Source: Dactylonectria macrodidyma (taxonomy: Eukaryota > Ascomycota > Sordariomycetes > Hypocreales > Nectriaceae). Taken from it: 64,000 bases of DNA. Both the position numbers and the translations under genes were made by a program. Position 1 is the first letter of the stretch; the number at the start of each line of letters is the position of its first letter. A model generated the notes under the pieces. It worked only from the letters and a program-made list of their open reading frames with translations. It was not told the DNA's origin and searched no databases. The stretch spans positions 3,658,001 to 3,722,000 of the forward strand of contig JAGMUV010000001.1 of the NCBI GenBank assembly GCA_020744425.1, read 5' to 3'. Of the stretch, positions 55,380-64,000 are shown in pieces.

Positions 55380-56969
55380 TTTGTGGACTTATCCTTAGTG
55401 TGAGCAGATGTAGAACAGGTTTGCTGAGGTTCTTGGTATAGATGATATATACTAGACTAACTGCTTTAAAATGTACCTTTTCTAGGTTATGACGTTATAG
55501 ACCAGAATTCTATTGCTAACTTCGGCTTTGGCGATACTAATACCGGAAAAGAAGAGGGATTTTAGTGGCTTTATGACTAAGTAGACGAATTCTGCCGCTC
55601 CCTCAGTATTCAATTACCTAACATTATCATCACTAATAAGGAAACAGCCCTGGAAAACGCCCTTTATTATATATTTCCAGACACATAACAGCAGTTATAT
55701 ATTTTTCATATCAACGCCAACGTCAAAGCTAAGAATACAGCTCGCTAGAAGGACGGCGAGGTTGATGACGATGCTGAAAGTGCTGATGAAGACGACGATG
55801 CAGCGCCAAATATATGCCTCAGTCAACAGCATTACGCTGATCTATATCGCGAGTCAAATGAAGGAAGCTATCGCCACGGGCCCTCAGTATTACCAGCGCC
55901 ACCGCCTCACACACAAGGTGACTTGACCACGGAGACGATGTTTTCTGCCTGGAAGCGTGTTATCTACGCTGACAGAGAGAATGACTTCAACGCTGAGATG
56001 TATTGCAGGATCGACTTTTGCTGTGGATAGTATGTGTCGTTCATCTCGGCCCAAGCCGCCCAGTTGAGACCGCCCACAAGGATGTGAAGTAATACTTAGT
56101 TACCAGCACCGATGACCTGCTTCACCTTCACAGAGCTATCGATCTGATATTTTTAAGAAAAAAGAAACGCTCCTATAATTAACGGGCAGCAGCAATAATA
56201 ATGAAGCAATCGCAAGTATATATAGGCAGACTTGGCTTAGTGACCTCCCCATACCAATTTCTTACGCTGACGTCGACCTTCTTACTAAGCAGCATCGACA
56301 CGCTGCGGCGGCGATAGCCTCAAGGTTACGGCCACACCCAGAGCCGATGGCACCATATACAGGTAACTTCGCACAGCAATACGGGCTTCCTTGCAGTCAC
56401 TACATCTTCAGGCAGCTCTAGACTAACCTAATAGTACTAAAGGAAGCCATCCTGCCTCGCTAGTAGCTTTAGAAACCTCTGGTAGGAATTCTACGTTATT
56501 ATATGTGAATTCTGCTGACTTTTACCTCTAGGGCCTCGAAGAGCCACTCCTGCTGATCCGTGACCCTGATGTTATCTTAAACCTCCGCAGCTGACCTAGA
56601 ATACCTACAAATAAGAAACTTACGATACTCTCAAACTTGCTCGCTGGCAGCAGCATGACTATGCAGTCAACTCGAAGCCAACAGACCACTCAGCAACCCC
56701 CCCAAAGTCAACGGACGACCCGGCGGCTCAACCCGAGCGCACGGCGCATGCTGTCACAAGACGAGCTCACCGACGCACCAAGCAGCCAACACATCCGAAG
56801 AGCGTCGACGCCAAGATCACGCGGCCATACAAATACAAGAGGAAGGGGAACTAGAAGAGGACGAGGCAAAGGGAGGGGTGCCGCGGCACCGTCACTGGCA
56901 TTGTCTGACGTTGAAGATGTTCATTGTCATTCTGGCTACGCTAGCGGAAGAATAGTCGGGTCGACGTAA
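55380..56969 (+). mobile_element. MULE-type DNA transposon remnant (transposase pseudogene)
   Basis: Plus-strand frame: RFAEVLGIDD.Y.TNCFKMY (first catalytic Asp region), NFGFGDTNTGKEEGF, VDEFCRSLSIQLPNIIITNK, ENALYYIFPDT*QQLYIFHI and NANVKAK, the core of Mutator-like (Hop-type) transposases, then an acidic spacer, EMYCRID..., the SWIM-like GLPCSHYI (about 56388), and the Arg/Gly-rich tail 56637-56969 (RGHTNTRGRGTRRGRGKGRG). About a dozen stops, mostly TAG/TAA at Gln/Trp positions, indicate mild RIP. Terminal inverted repeats not found. Confidence 0.75.
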
Positions 56970-58000
56970 ATGCTACTTTTCATGTGGACACTCCGGAGAT
57001 GTGTTTTTTTGAACGATTTGGCCTCGACTGGGCTCGTAGCCGGCTTTGCAAGCTTTTGTGATGTGTGATTTTACTTGATGTTAATTGCGTTCTCTGGCTT
57101 ACACTGGAAATTTGATGTGGCGGGGAGTATTAGTTGAATACGGTCAGAAAATTACGTGGTCATGTAGACTAATACAGTCCCAATAGCATTATGTTGGATT
57201 ATGTATCGGATTAATCCTAGCTATAGCAATAAGCGGGCACCCTGAACTTTTAGCGTAGCTGGTGAATCCATCACATTACTCTTCCAAAATTACTTCCCGA
57301 TCTCCTTGAGCTCGTACACCTAGGCCGCTCCGTATTTATCTCCCCTATCATCTGTCATCTCTCTGCAGATTCCCGTGGTTTTAAGTTTATTACTGGGGTA
57401 TGTAGTTACATAAGATCGGCCGCCCTACTTAGAATTAGCTCGTAAGATACTTATTACTAAATATCTCAAAGCGTCCTAACTAAACTAGCCTTCCGTAAGA
57501 CTCATAAGTAGGATATAGCGCCTCTTTAGCCACATTAAGAGTACTACTATACTACTTACAATTCAAACGCTCTATTCAGGGACTAGATCGCCCCTTAAAG
57601 AGGGCAATCGTAGACTCATCGCCATATAGGGTGGAGCAATAGAAGTACACTTTACTTCTCCATTGCCAGCACATCAAGCATCTAACTTGAGGTTAGTGGC
57701 TGTTTATAAGGAGTAAGTTTCTAATTCAGGAAAATGGGTGGGACACTTGGTTGTAAGCAAAGATACCCTAGCCACCAGGCCCCCCCCCCCCAGTATGGTC
57801 TCGTAGATTTTGTTCTCCATGCTTGGCAATCGGCCCGACCACGGCCCAAAAAGACTAAAACCCTAAATGCCGACACATTGGAATCGCGAGTGATGGCCAG
57901 GTTGGCCATGCAAAAGACATATATAGGGTTGAAACAACCCTATTAACCAGTTTGGCATCCCCAACCTAACCACACCAAATACCAAACAACACCAGCCATC
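56970..58000. other. Intergenic, no gene; C12 run and AKR promoter
   Basis: C12 run at 57780-57791. The last 80 bp include the candidate TATA box of the AKR gene. Confidence 0.6.
57920..57925 (+). promoter_or_regulatory. Candidate TATA box of the AKR gene
   Basis: TATATA 81 bp upstream of the ATG at 58001. Confidence 0.5.
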
Positions 58001-59149
58001 ATGGACTTTTCACCACTAAAGGAGCCCAAGGCGGAACTCGGTCGATACCCGGTTCTGTCTAGCACAGCAGGCGTTCGTGTGTCGCCGCTTGCGCTCGGCG
58101 CTATGTCCCTCGGAACTGCCTGGTCCTCGATGATGGGAACCATGGACGAGGAACAGGCCTTTAAATTCTTGGACGCATACACAGATGCCGGTGGAAACTT
58201 CATTGATACCGCCAACAACTATCAAAATGAGGAGTCTGAGAAGTACATCGGCAACTGGATCATTGCACGAGGAAATCGGGATCGTCTGTTCCTTGCCACC
58301 AAGTTCACAAATGCCTACCGCACACATGAGCTCGGCTCCGGCAACTCGGTCATGTATGGAGGCAACCATAAAAAGTCTCTCAGACTGTCCGTTGACGATT
58401 CTCTTCGCAAATTACAAACCGACTATATTGATCTTCTCTACGTGCATTGGTGGGATTGGACGACCTCTATTGAGGAAGTTATGGACTCGCTTCACATTCT
58501 AGTTGAGCAGGGCAAAGTCCTATACCTCAGCATCTCAGATACGCCAGCCTGGGTTGTATCTGCCGCCAAGGTATATGCAAAGACTCACGGCAAAACTTCT
58601 TTCTCCGTTTACCAGGGCCGCTGGAATGTCATGTTGCGCGATTTTGAAAGGGAAATCATCCCCATGGCCCGTCATTTCGGGATGGCGCTTTGCCCCTGGG
58701 ATGTCCTTGGATCAGGTACGCTTAAGACGGCAAAGCAGATGGAGGCACGCCAAAAGGCGGGCGAAGGAGGTCGCAGCGACAGCACCGGCCAGACTGAAGA
58801 CGCTCTCAGAATGAGTGCGGCCTTAGAGAAGGTGGCCGCCGAGCATGGGACTGAGAGCATTCAGCAGATTGCCCTTGCGTACGTGTTGCAGAAGACAAGG
58901 AACGTGTTCCCGCTAGTTGGTGGCCGCAAGATCGAACACCTGCACGATAATATCAAGGCACTGAGCATCCATTTGACGGACGACCAGATCAACTACATTG
59001 AGAGCGTCAAGAACTTTGAAATCGGGTTTCCGATGGACTTTATTGGGGACGATCCCAGGGAAGCCGGCAAACAACCACCAATCATGGAAACTCTAACTGG
59101 TGCTAAGATTGCTTGGCAGAAGGCACCCAAGCCCATTGGTCTTCAGTGA
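58001..59149 (+). CDS. Aldo/keto reductase, norsolorinic-acid-reductase / aryl-alcohol-dehydrogenase-like
   Basis: Single exon, 382 residues, typical of fungal AKR9-type enzymes. The catalytic tetrad is complete: Asp69 (FIDTANNY), Tyr74, Lys101 (LATKFT) and His149 (LYVHWWDW). The substrate loop SGNSVMYGGNHKKSL, SISDTPAWVV, the NADPH-binding C-terminal (VFPLVGGRKIEHLHDNI) and the family's end (FPMDFIGDDP) are all present. Enzymes of this group reduce polyketide or aromatic aldehyde/ketone groups with NADPH in the cytosol; relatives are aflatoxin NorB-like and yeast AAD. No polyketide synthase or P450 gene is next to it, so involvement in a cluster is not supported here. Confidence 0.93.
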   Translation: MDFSPLKEPKAELGRYPVLSSTAGVRVSPLALGAMSLGTAWSSMMGTMDEEQAFKFLDAYTDAGGNFIDTANNYQNEESEKYIGNWIIARGNRDRLFLATKFTNAYRTHELGSGNSVMYGGNHKKSLRLSVDDSLRKLQTDYIDLLYVHWWDWTTSIEEVMDSLHILVEQGKVLYLSISDTPAWVVSAAKVYAKTHGKTSFSVYQGRWNVMLRDFEREIIPMARHFGMALCPWDVLGSGTLKTAKQMEARQKAGEGGRSDSTGQTEDALRMSAALEKVAAEHGTESIQQIALAYVLQKTRNVFPLVGGRKIEHLHDNIKALSIHLTDDQINYIESVKNFEIGFPMDFIGDDPREAGKQPPIMETLTGAKIAWQKAPKPIGLQ

Positions 59150-60969
59150 TGCAAGCAGCTCTTATAGCTGAACGCGTTGCGAGTAGCTTAGTCCAGCACC
59201 GTTGCTAAAATATAACCTATTCACACTCGTACCCAAGACTAGTCATTATAGGAAATGAAAAAAAAATACCGAAAAGCGTAAACTTTTGAGCCCACGACGA
59301 CTGTCCAACGATAAGGCATAGTGGAAACGATTGACCAATCAAGTCACTAAGGAAGACAGGAGAAGGTGATGCACTGCTTTAACTCACAATCAAGAGTGAT
59401 AACAATGCCGGATGTGACAGGTTGACCTTGAACTCAGGGAGCGAGATGATAACAGCATACTCAAGGGTCCCCCGCACCACGTCAATAGACATATGCGAGG
59501 ATCTTGCTTGGATGACGACAAATTCGAGTTTGTCCTCCGGAACACTAGCCTAATTCACTTAGCTTAGTCCATGCTAGTGTGGCCGCTGGCAACGTATCAT
59601 GTGGTTGTCAAAACCCCACGAGCGCGGCTGAATGGCAGGATTCCAGGATGAAGGAATCAGCGCGCCGCAGATTTGATTTTTCTGGAAGCTCCAGGGCGTC
59701 CAGGAACGATAGGAGCAGTGATGTGCGGTTCGTGGGCGTTGAGGTTGGCTGCGAGTTGTGTACGGCAATGATTGACACTCGCTTGCTGAGTCTGCAACCT
59801 TCTTGTGACTGGCGACCAAGTTCTGTTGACGGGCATATCGAGACTCTAATTTAGCGTTGGGCACTGATTGCTAGACAATGCAACACCCACTTCTGAATTG
59901 ACTTTTCGTGTCAGACTAGGGGCCCATCTTCATTCAACCTGTTGCCATGATAGAGAGTTGAGGACCAACGACTCGTCTTAACTTCAACATACCGCAAATA
60001 ACACCAGTCTAGGCCCCTCCACCCATCTCCATTCTTCAGGAGAAAAAACCGCTAACTTCCCACAAGCGTCCGTCCGGTCTAGAACCCCGTCGAGAGCCGC
60101 ACTACGTTGCATCTCGCACACCCCCCTAGCCCCCCTGCACTTGCCTCCAGGCAACGACATTTTGCACCTCTCTAATTCTGTTGCCTAGAATCAGACCCAG
60201 ACTGTGCCAATGGCATCAGAACCTGTGGGGTTTTGCGCGTGCGGAGTTGTGGGGAATATCATTGTCTAGTGTTCGCGGTTGGGGAAAAGCTTAGAATACT
60301 TTCGTGCCAAACGCCGTGGCTTGGTGCACACCATTTGGCAGTTGTGTACGAGTTGATTGGCACAAGTCCCGGCGCCAGCTCATTCCCCCTGCACAATTTG
60401 GTCTTTTTCCCCCGCTCAATTAATCCCCCCCTACTGACACCATGCACTCTTAATTGCCGGCCACCCCCCTGTTCAGGTTATCGGCGATTGCGAACTAAAA
60501 ACGTTCTTCCTCTCATGACACTCAGCAATAAGCTCCCCATTCTGCAGCTCTTGGCGCGATTCTCGATCCCGACAGAAGGGCTATTCAGCCTCATCTGACC
60601 TCGATCCTGGCACACCATTCCACTCGCCGGCGGCTAAGCGTCAACCGGACCACTTGGGCATTCATGAGAGATTATAACGGAAACACGGCAACTTGAACCT
60701 TTGATTTCCGAAAGAATGCGGATACAGTATCATGGGCCGAAGATAGCTAAAATTGGTAACACTTAGCGTTTGAGAGCCAGCCCGGGCTCATAACATGCCA
60801 AACTGTGTTAGGTTGCAGTGATTCAATTACCCTTAACCAGTGCCCAAGCCAACAGGACGAATGTCCCAGTTATACACGCAACAGCGCTGCCCAAGTGGGT
60901 CGCGATGCGTCCTAGGCTGAGGGGTGGAATGCCGTTTGACCGATTCCTCGACACCATGTGCTCCCCGTG
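59150..60969. other. 1.8-kb intergenic, nothing recognised
   Basis: Open frames up to about 120 codons (60233-60598) have no domain, no splice partner and are opposed by overlapping frames. No repeats noted. Confidence 0.55.
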
Positions 60970-62176
60970 TTAAAATGGTAACATCGGCAATTTGTGGACT
61001 TTTATCCCAAGTTTCCCGACCACGTTTGCTGACATACCCCGTGGCCTGTGCCTATTTTCATAGTCGTCTGGAAGCTGGCTGTGTTCTGGCCCCGTGTCCG
61101 AATGGTCCCATGGTTTATTTCTCGTCCGTTGCGATGAAGGTTCTCCGAACGCTTCTTCGCAGTGATTAGCTGAGCTTGGTTGCTCACTTAGGTTCGTATC
61201 CATCCAGTCCAGTAGCATCGTGGTTGTTTGGTCTGCGTTCAGGTCAAACAGACGTTGTAGCACGCTCTTGAAGTCATCGAGCAAGATATTATCCGTGAGG
61301 CACTTGAAGACAAGTGCCAATTTCCAATAAGGGTTGATTCTGTGGCAACAGTCAGTCAAGGGCGAGATGCTAATAACCTGGTACGTACCCATCTGTGCCG
61401 CTCAATCCCGAGATGACTGATGATAACATGTCCATGATGGTGAAAGTTATGGCCAGAAATATAGCGGCGAGCATGATCAAAAATCGGGGAGAAGGCCCTA
61501 CTAATTTGAAGAAGTTTAAGCTATAACTCTTCCGAATCACGTGGAATAGAGTAAAACAACTGAAGATCCACCAAGGGTCTCTCATCAATGGCTCATACGG
61601 GCGCACGGTCTGATATAATGTACTGTAGTTGTTGAAGTAGCGGAAATTGTTGAATATCTGAAATATGAGTGCAGGTATGGTCATCGCAAGCGTCGTCAAA
61701 TAAGTCCAGCGTACCCAGTCGCAATATCGTGGACCAAATGAAGGCCGGGGTCCGGTGAAGAACGGCTTTATCTTCATCCACGCCACGACATTGTGGGTGA
61801 AATAGGAGCAATAGAGAAGGGCTGCGGTGGACGAGAGATAAAATCCGTAGCCATCAAATGACATGAAGCAGAAGGTGCCATGGCTCATCGCAAGCAGTAA
61901 CTGACCTGTTAGCGGCATGCAGAAGCGGCGTCTGGCCAACTTGTCACTTACCTCGAGTAGAATGACCTTGTGGAGAAGGACTCTTCTTCTCATATTCGCG
62001 ACGGTGATGATTATCATGACTAACAAGGCGCCGAACATAAAGCCTTCTCCCCACCCCTCCAGAATATATGCCTCTGTGTTATGAACATTTCGCCAGTTTC
62101 CAAAAGTAGGACGATCACGACGGTAGCTGAGAGACATGGTCAGCCCTTGGTAGAGAACCCACGTCGTCGGAGCCAT
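60970..62176 (-). CDS. Multi-pass membrane protein of unknown function, 3 exons
   Basis: Exons 62176-61952, 61900-61389, 61339-60970; introns 51 nt (GTAAGT...GTCAG) and 49 nt (GTACGT...CACAG); 368 residues. For intron 1 the second AG (61901) is used because the first gives a frameshift and stop. Membrane segments: GFMFGALLVMIIITVANM, FYLSSTAALLYCSYFT, LTTLAMTIPALIFQIF, WWIFSCFTLFHVI and FLIMLAAIFLAITFTIMDML. The end of the membrane part (LSGTDGINPYWKLALVFKCL) and the following helix DNILLDDFKSVLQRL match, from memory, a conserved family of uncharacterised fungal integral membrane proteins. A hydrophilic tail of about 90 residues follows. No enzymatic motif is seen. Confidence 0.8.
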
Positions 62177-63401
62177 GGCTGGTGGATAATCATATTGAGG
62201 TGGGTGGCATGGTGAGATTTAAGAAGACCGTGACGCTGGCTGGTACCTTAAACTGAATTTAGCCTATTGATAACTCGACAATCGTTAGTCTGCCACATGG
62301 TGGCCCTGACTTGGTTGATGGGATTCATTTTATCGTTGCCTAAAGCCTCCCTCCAGAACACATAGCGCTAGCAACCTTGTGGCTGACATCAATCCAACTT
62401 TGTATGACTTGGGTAGCCAAGGAGCTTGAAAAAAACGTGGTGGTGCTTATTATCTCTGGTAAAGTGAGGCTATTCCTGTCCTATAGGACTGAATATCTGG
62501 AGAGTCTTGCTCTGCCTCGAGGAACCGAGGGACGAGAGGTCTTACGCCCCACTGCCTTGAGGAACGAAGTGGAACGAAGAGACGAAAAGGCTCTCGAAGT
62601 GTCTTGAGGAATGGACCGACGCCCCTCACAAGAAGGGCAAACAAAGCAGCTATGTAGACACCACAATTGGGTGCAGTCTAGCTCTAGGCAACAGAATAAA
62701 AAGAAGTTGGAGAGCGGAGAGCCAGAGAAATGTAGTTGCCTGGGGGTGCTAGCAGGCAAGCTTGCGCGCTAGCAGGGGGCAAGTTGGGCAGGGGATTAAA
62801 CTTACACCTGATTCCGCCTTTAAAACCTTTATTAGCTCCTCTAAACAGCTGTCATTTGATGTAGCATTATCGCCTACATAATAGCCGAGGTTGAGAGATG
62901 GAGTTTTCAATATAGAAGATGAGGAGGATGGGACGAGACAATAATTCGATTCATCGTTAATAAGTTATGAGTTACCTGTGGGCCAGGGCCGATGAAACTT
63001 TGCGCAAACCGCGATCGGTTTGCCTTTCCTGTGGCCCCTATTGGCTGCTGTAGTCTGGGGATGCACTCCGATTCCCCCCCACATTATCACAGGCTTGCAA
63101 ATGTGCCTTTTTAGCTCACAACTTGAGTCAACAAGTGTCTATGCATCAATGTGATTCGTCGCGGGATGACACCAGTGGCGTGTTGCTTTAGTCCCTACTT
63201 ATTGTGACCTTTTGACCAATTTTTTTTCCCTCTCGGCCCCGCCAGCATCGGTGTGGATTTTCGCTTTTTATTCACTCCGATGTCATGCGGGCGGAAGTTC
63301 ACATCCTGCAAACTCTCCTACCAAAGTGGTCTAAATCTCTCCGTCTTGATCTTTTGCTCTCCTGGTTCCTGTAGGACTAGCTAGCGTTCCTTCGAGATCC
63401 C
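62177..63401. other. Intergenic with repeat motifs and a palindrome
   Basis: Second cluster of GAGGAACGAAG-type motifs (62515-62615). A perfect inverted repeat (8-bp arms, 4-bp spacer; GCAAACCG...CGGTTTGC) is at 63004-63023. No gene. Confidence 0.5.
62515..62615 (+). repeat. TTGAGGAACGAAG motif cluster, second site
   Basis: CTCGAGGAACCGAGGGACGA, then CCTTGAGGAACGAAGTGGAA continuing CGAAGAGACGAAAAGG, then CTTGAGGAATGG. Matches the cluster at 48797-48945. Confidence 0.5.
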
Positions 63402-63600
63402 ATGGCATCTCTTGGGAGCCCTCCACAGGGGACGGACCTTAAGGAGACTAAAGCCCCGCAGCTGATTATTGCTTTCTCTTTAACTTGGGCGTTAGGGGTC
63501 ATATTTATCGGCTTTCGTCTGCTCTCTCGTTAACTCACCAAGAATCGAATATGGTTAGACGATTGGCTTAGCATCGCCTCGCTGGTACTATTCCTTCCTT
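63402..63600 (+). pseudogene. N-terminal fragment of a PTH11/SAT4-type membrane protein gene
   Basis: From ATG at 63402: a short hydrophilic lead, then QLIIAFSLTWALGVIFIGFR (first helix), LLSR, a TAA stop where the family continues, LTKNRIWLDDWLSIASLV (the family's W.DD(W/Y) motif) and a possible donor GTACTA at 63584. Nothing recognisable follows before the window end, so the rest is lost or too diverged. The stop could be CAA-to-TAA. Confidence 0.6.
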
Positions 63601-64000
63601 GCTAGCTAACGAAGCCTGGTGTCACAACTATCATCAGACTCTAGGATCATGTTTGCTTTTTTGTGCCCTCATGACAGGCCACAAGCTCGAGCCCTTGAAG
63701 GCTCGGATCCCTGACTTAGGTCACGAGACCGTCTTTTCGTTCATGTATATAAGGGCTGATTTAGGCCGTTCAAATAGCTAGAAATCAAGAGCTTTTATTT
63801 ACATCACAATGCACCCTTCCTATCCGATGTAACACCTGGGCGTTTCGTAAACATGAAGCTTACGAAATGGCTACCTCTGGTCTGGCTCTTACATGTTTGA
63901 CGTCACCTGCTGGAGTGAGTTACGCCTATTGATATACCGGCCGCAAGGTGGGGAAGCTAACACAAAATCCCCGGCAGTGGCAAAAGCACGGGCTGGGCAG
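63601..64000. other. Window end, nothing recognised
   Basis: GC-normal sequence with no continuation of the PTH11-like gene and no other domain. Confidence 0.5.

Noticed and set aside
60233..60598. 121-codon open frame
   Set aside because: No signal, domain or intron structure; the region is opposed by other frames.
58001..62176. Secondary-metabolite cluster around the AKR
   Set aside because: Only the reductase is present; no PKS, NRPS, P450, transporter or cluster regulator is adjacent in the window.
1..64000. tRNA, rRNA, CRISPR, telomere repeats or giant Starship-type cargo boundaries
   Set aside because: No cloverleaf with intact A/B boxes, rRNA segment, spaced repeats, TTAGGG arrays or tyrosine-recombinase captain gene was recognised.

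Overview
This window looks like a filamentous ascomycete (Pezizomycotina, probably a Sordariomycete-type genome). Genes carry short GT-AG introns of about 45-95 nt. The gene content is typical of such fungi: a cutinase/acetylxylan esterase, a type-B carboxylesterase, PTH11/SAT4-type rhodopsin-fold membrane proteins, an SDR and a norsolorinic-acid-reductase-like AKR. Very AT-rich transposon blocks full of TAA/TAG stops and TpA, with copy differences that are almost all C/T or G/A transitions, are the visible signature of repeat-induced point mutation (RIP). Gene structures were read by eye from splice signals, frame and protein family; no alignment program was run.

Layout: (1) 1-7440 is RIP-degraded DNA: a Ty3/gypsy pol remnant, a solo LTR and a 1.1-kb repeat with a 15-bp target duplication. 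(2) 7440-15890 is a GC-normal gene island: a small broken gene, a 4-exon CE5 esterase (minus) divergent from an intronless carboxylesterase (plus), and an intact 5-exon PTH11-like gene. (3) 15890-46260 is a matryoshka of transposons. A Tc1/mariner remnant holds a minus-strand copia element (17630-43152). That copia was split by a solo LTR (18154-31221, TSD GTTTA), which contains a plus-strand copia (18499-30562, TSD AAAGC), which contains an intact, un-RIPped chromovirus (22371-29380, TSD ATTCT). A second, RIPped chromovirus-like gypsy (34879-42688, TSD TTTCT) sits in the right arm. Five members of one TA-flanked MITE family follow or punctuate the block, two of them nested. (4) 46260-64000 is gene-bearing DNA with many broken genes: a PTH11-like gene with one in-frame TGA, an SDR with a GC-AG intron and two 1-nt frameshifts, ankyrin/OrsD-like fragments cut by a hAT remnant, and a MULE transposase remnant. 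Intact here are a secreted/anchored cysteine-containing protein, an AKR and a 3-exon multi-pass membrane protein.

The most interesting system is in the chromovirus. Besides gag and pol, which overlap and are joined by a correctly phased CCCAAAC -1 slippery heptamer five codons before the gag stop, it carries a spliced gene on the opposite strand between pol and the 3' LTR. That gene encodes a Zn2Cys6-spaced cysteine cluster followed by a coiled coil, a Gal4-like layout. A RIP-mutated antisense relative with identical cysteine spacing, a probable intron at the same place and a coiled coil sits in the same position of the other gypsy element (41640-42090), so the antisense gene appears to be an old component of this retrotransposon lineage rather than a one-off capture.
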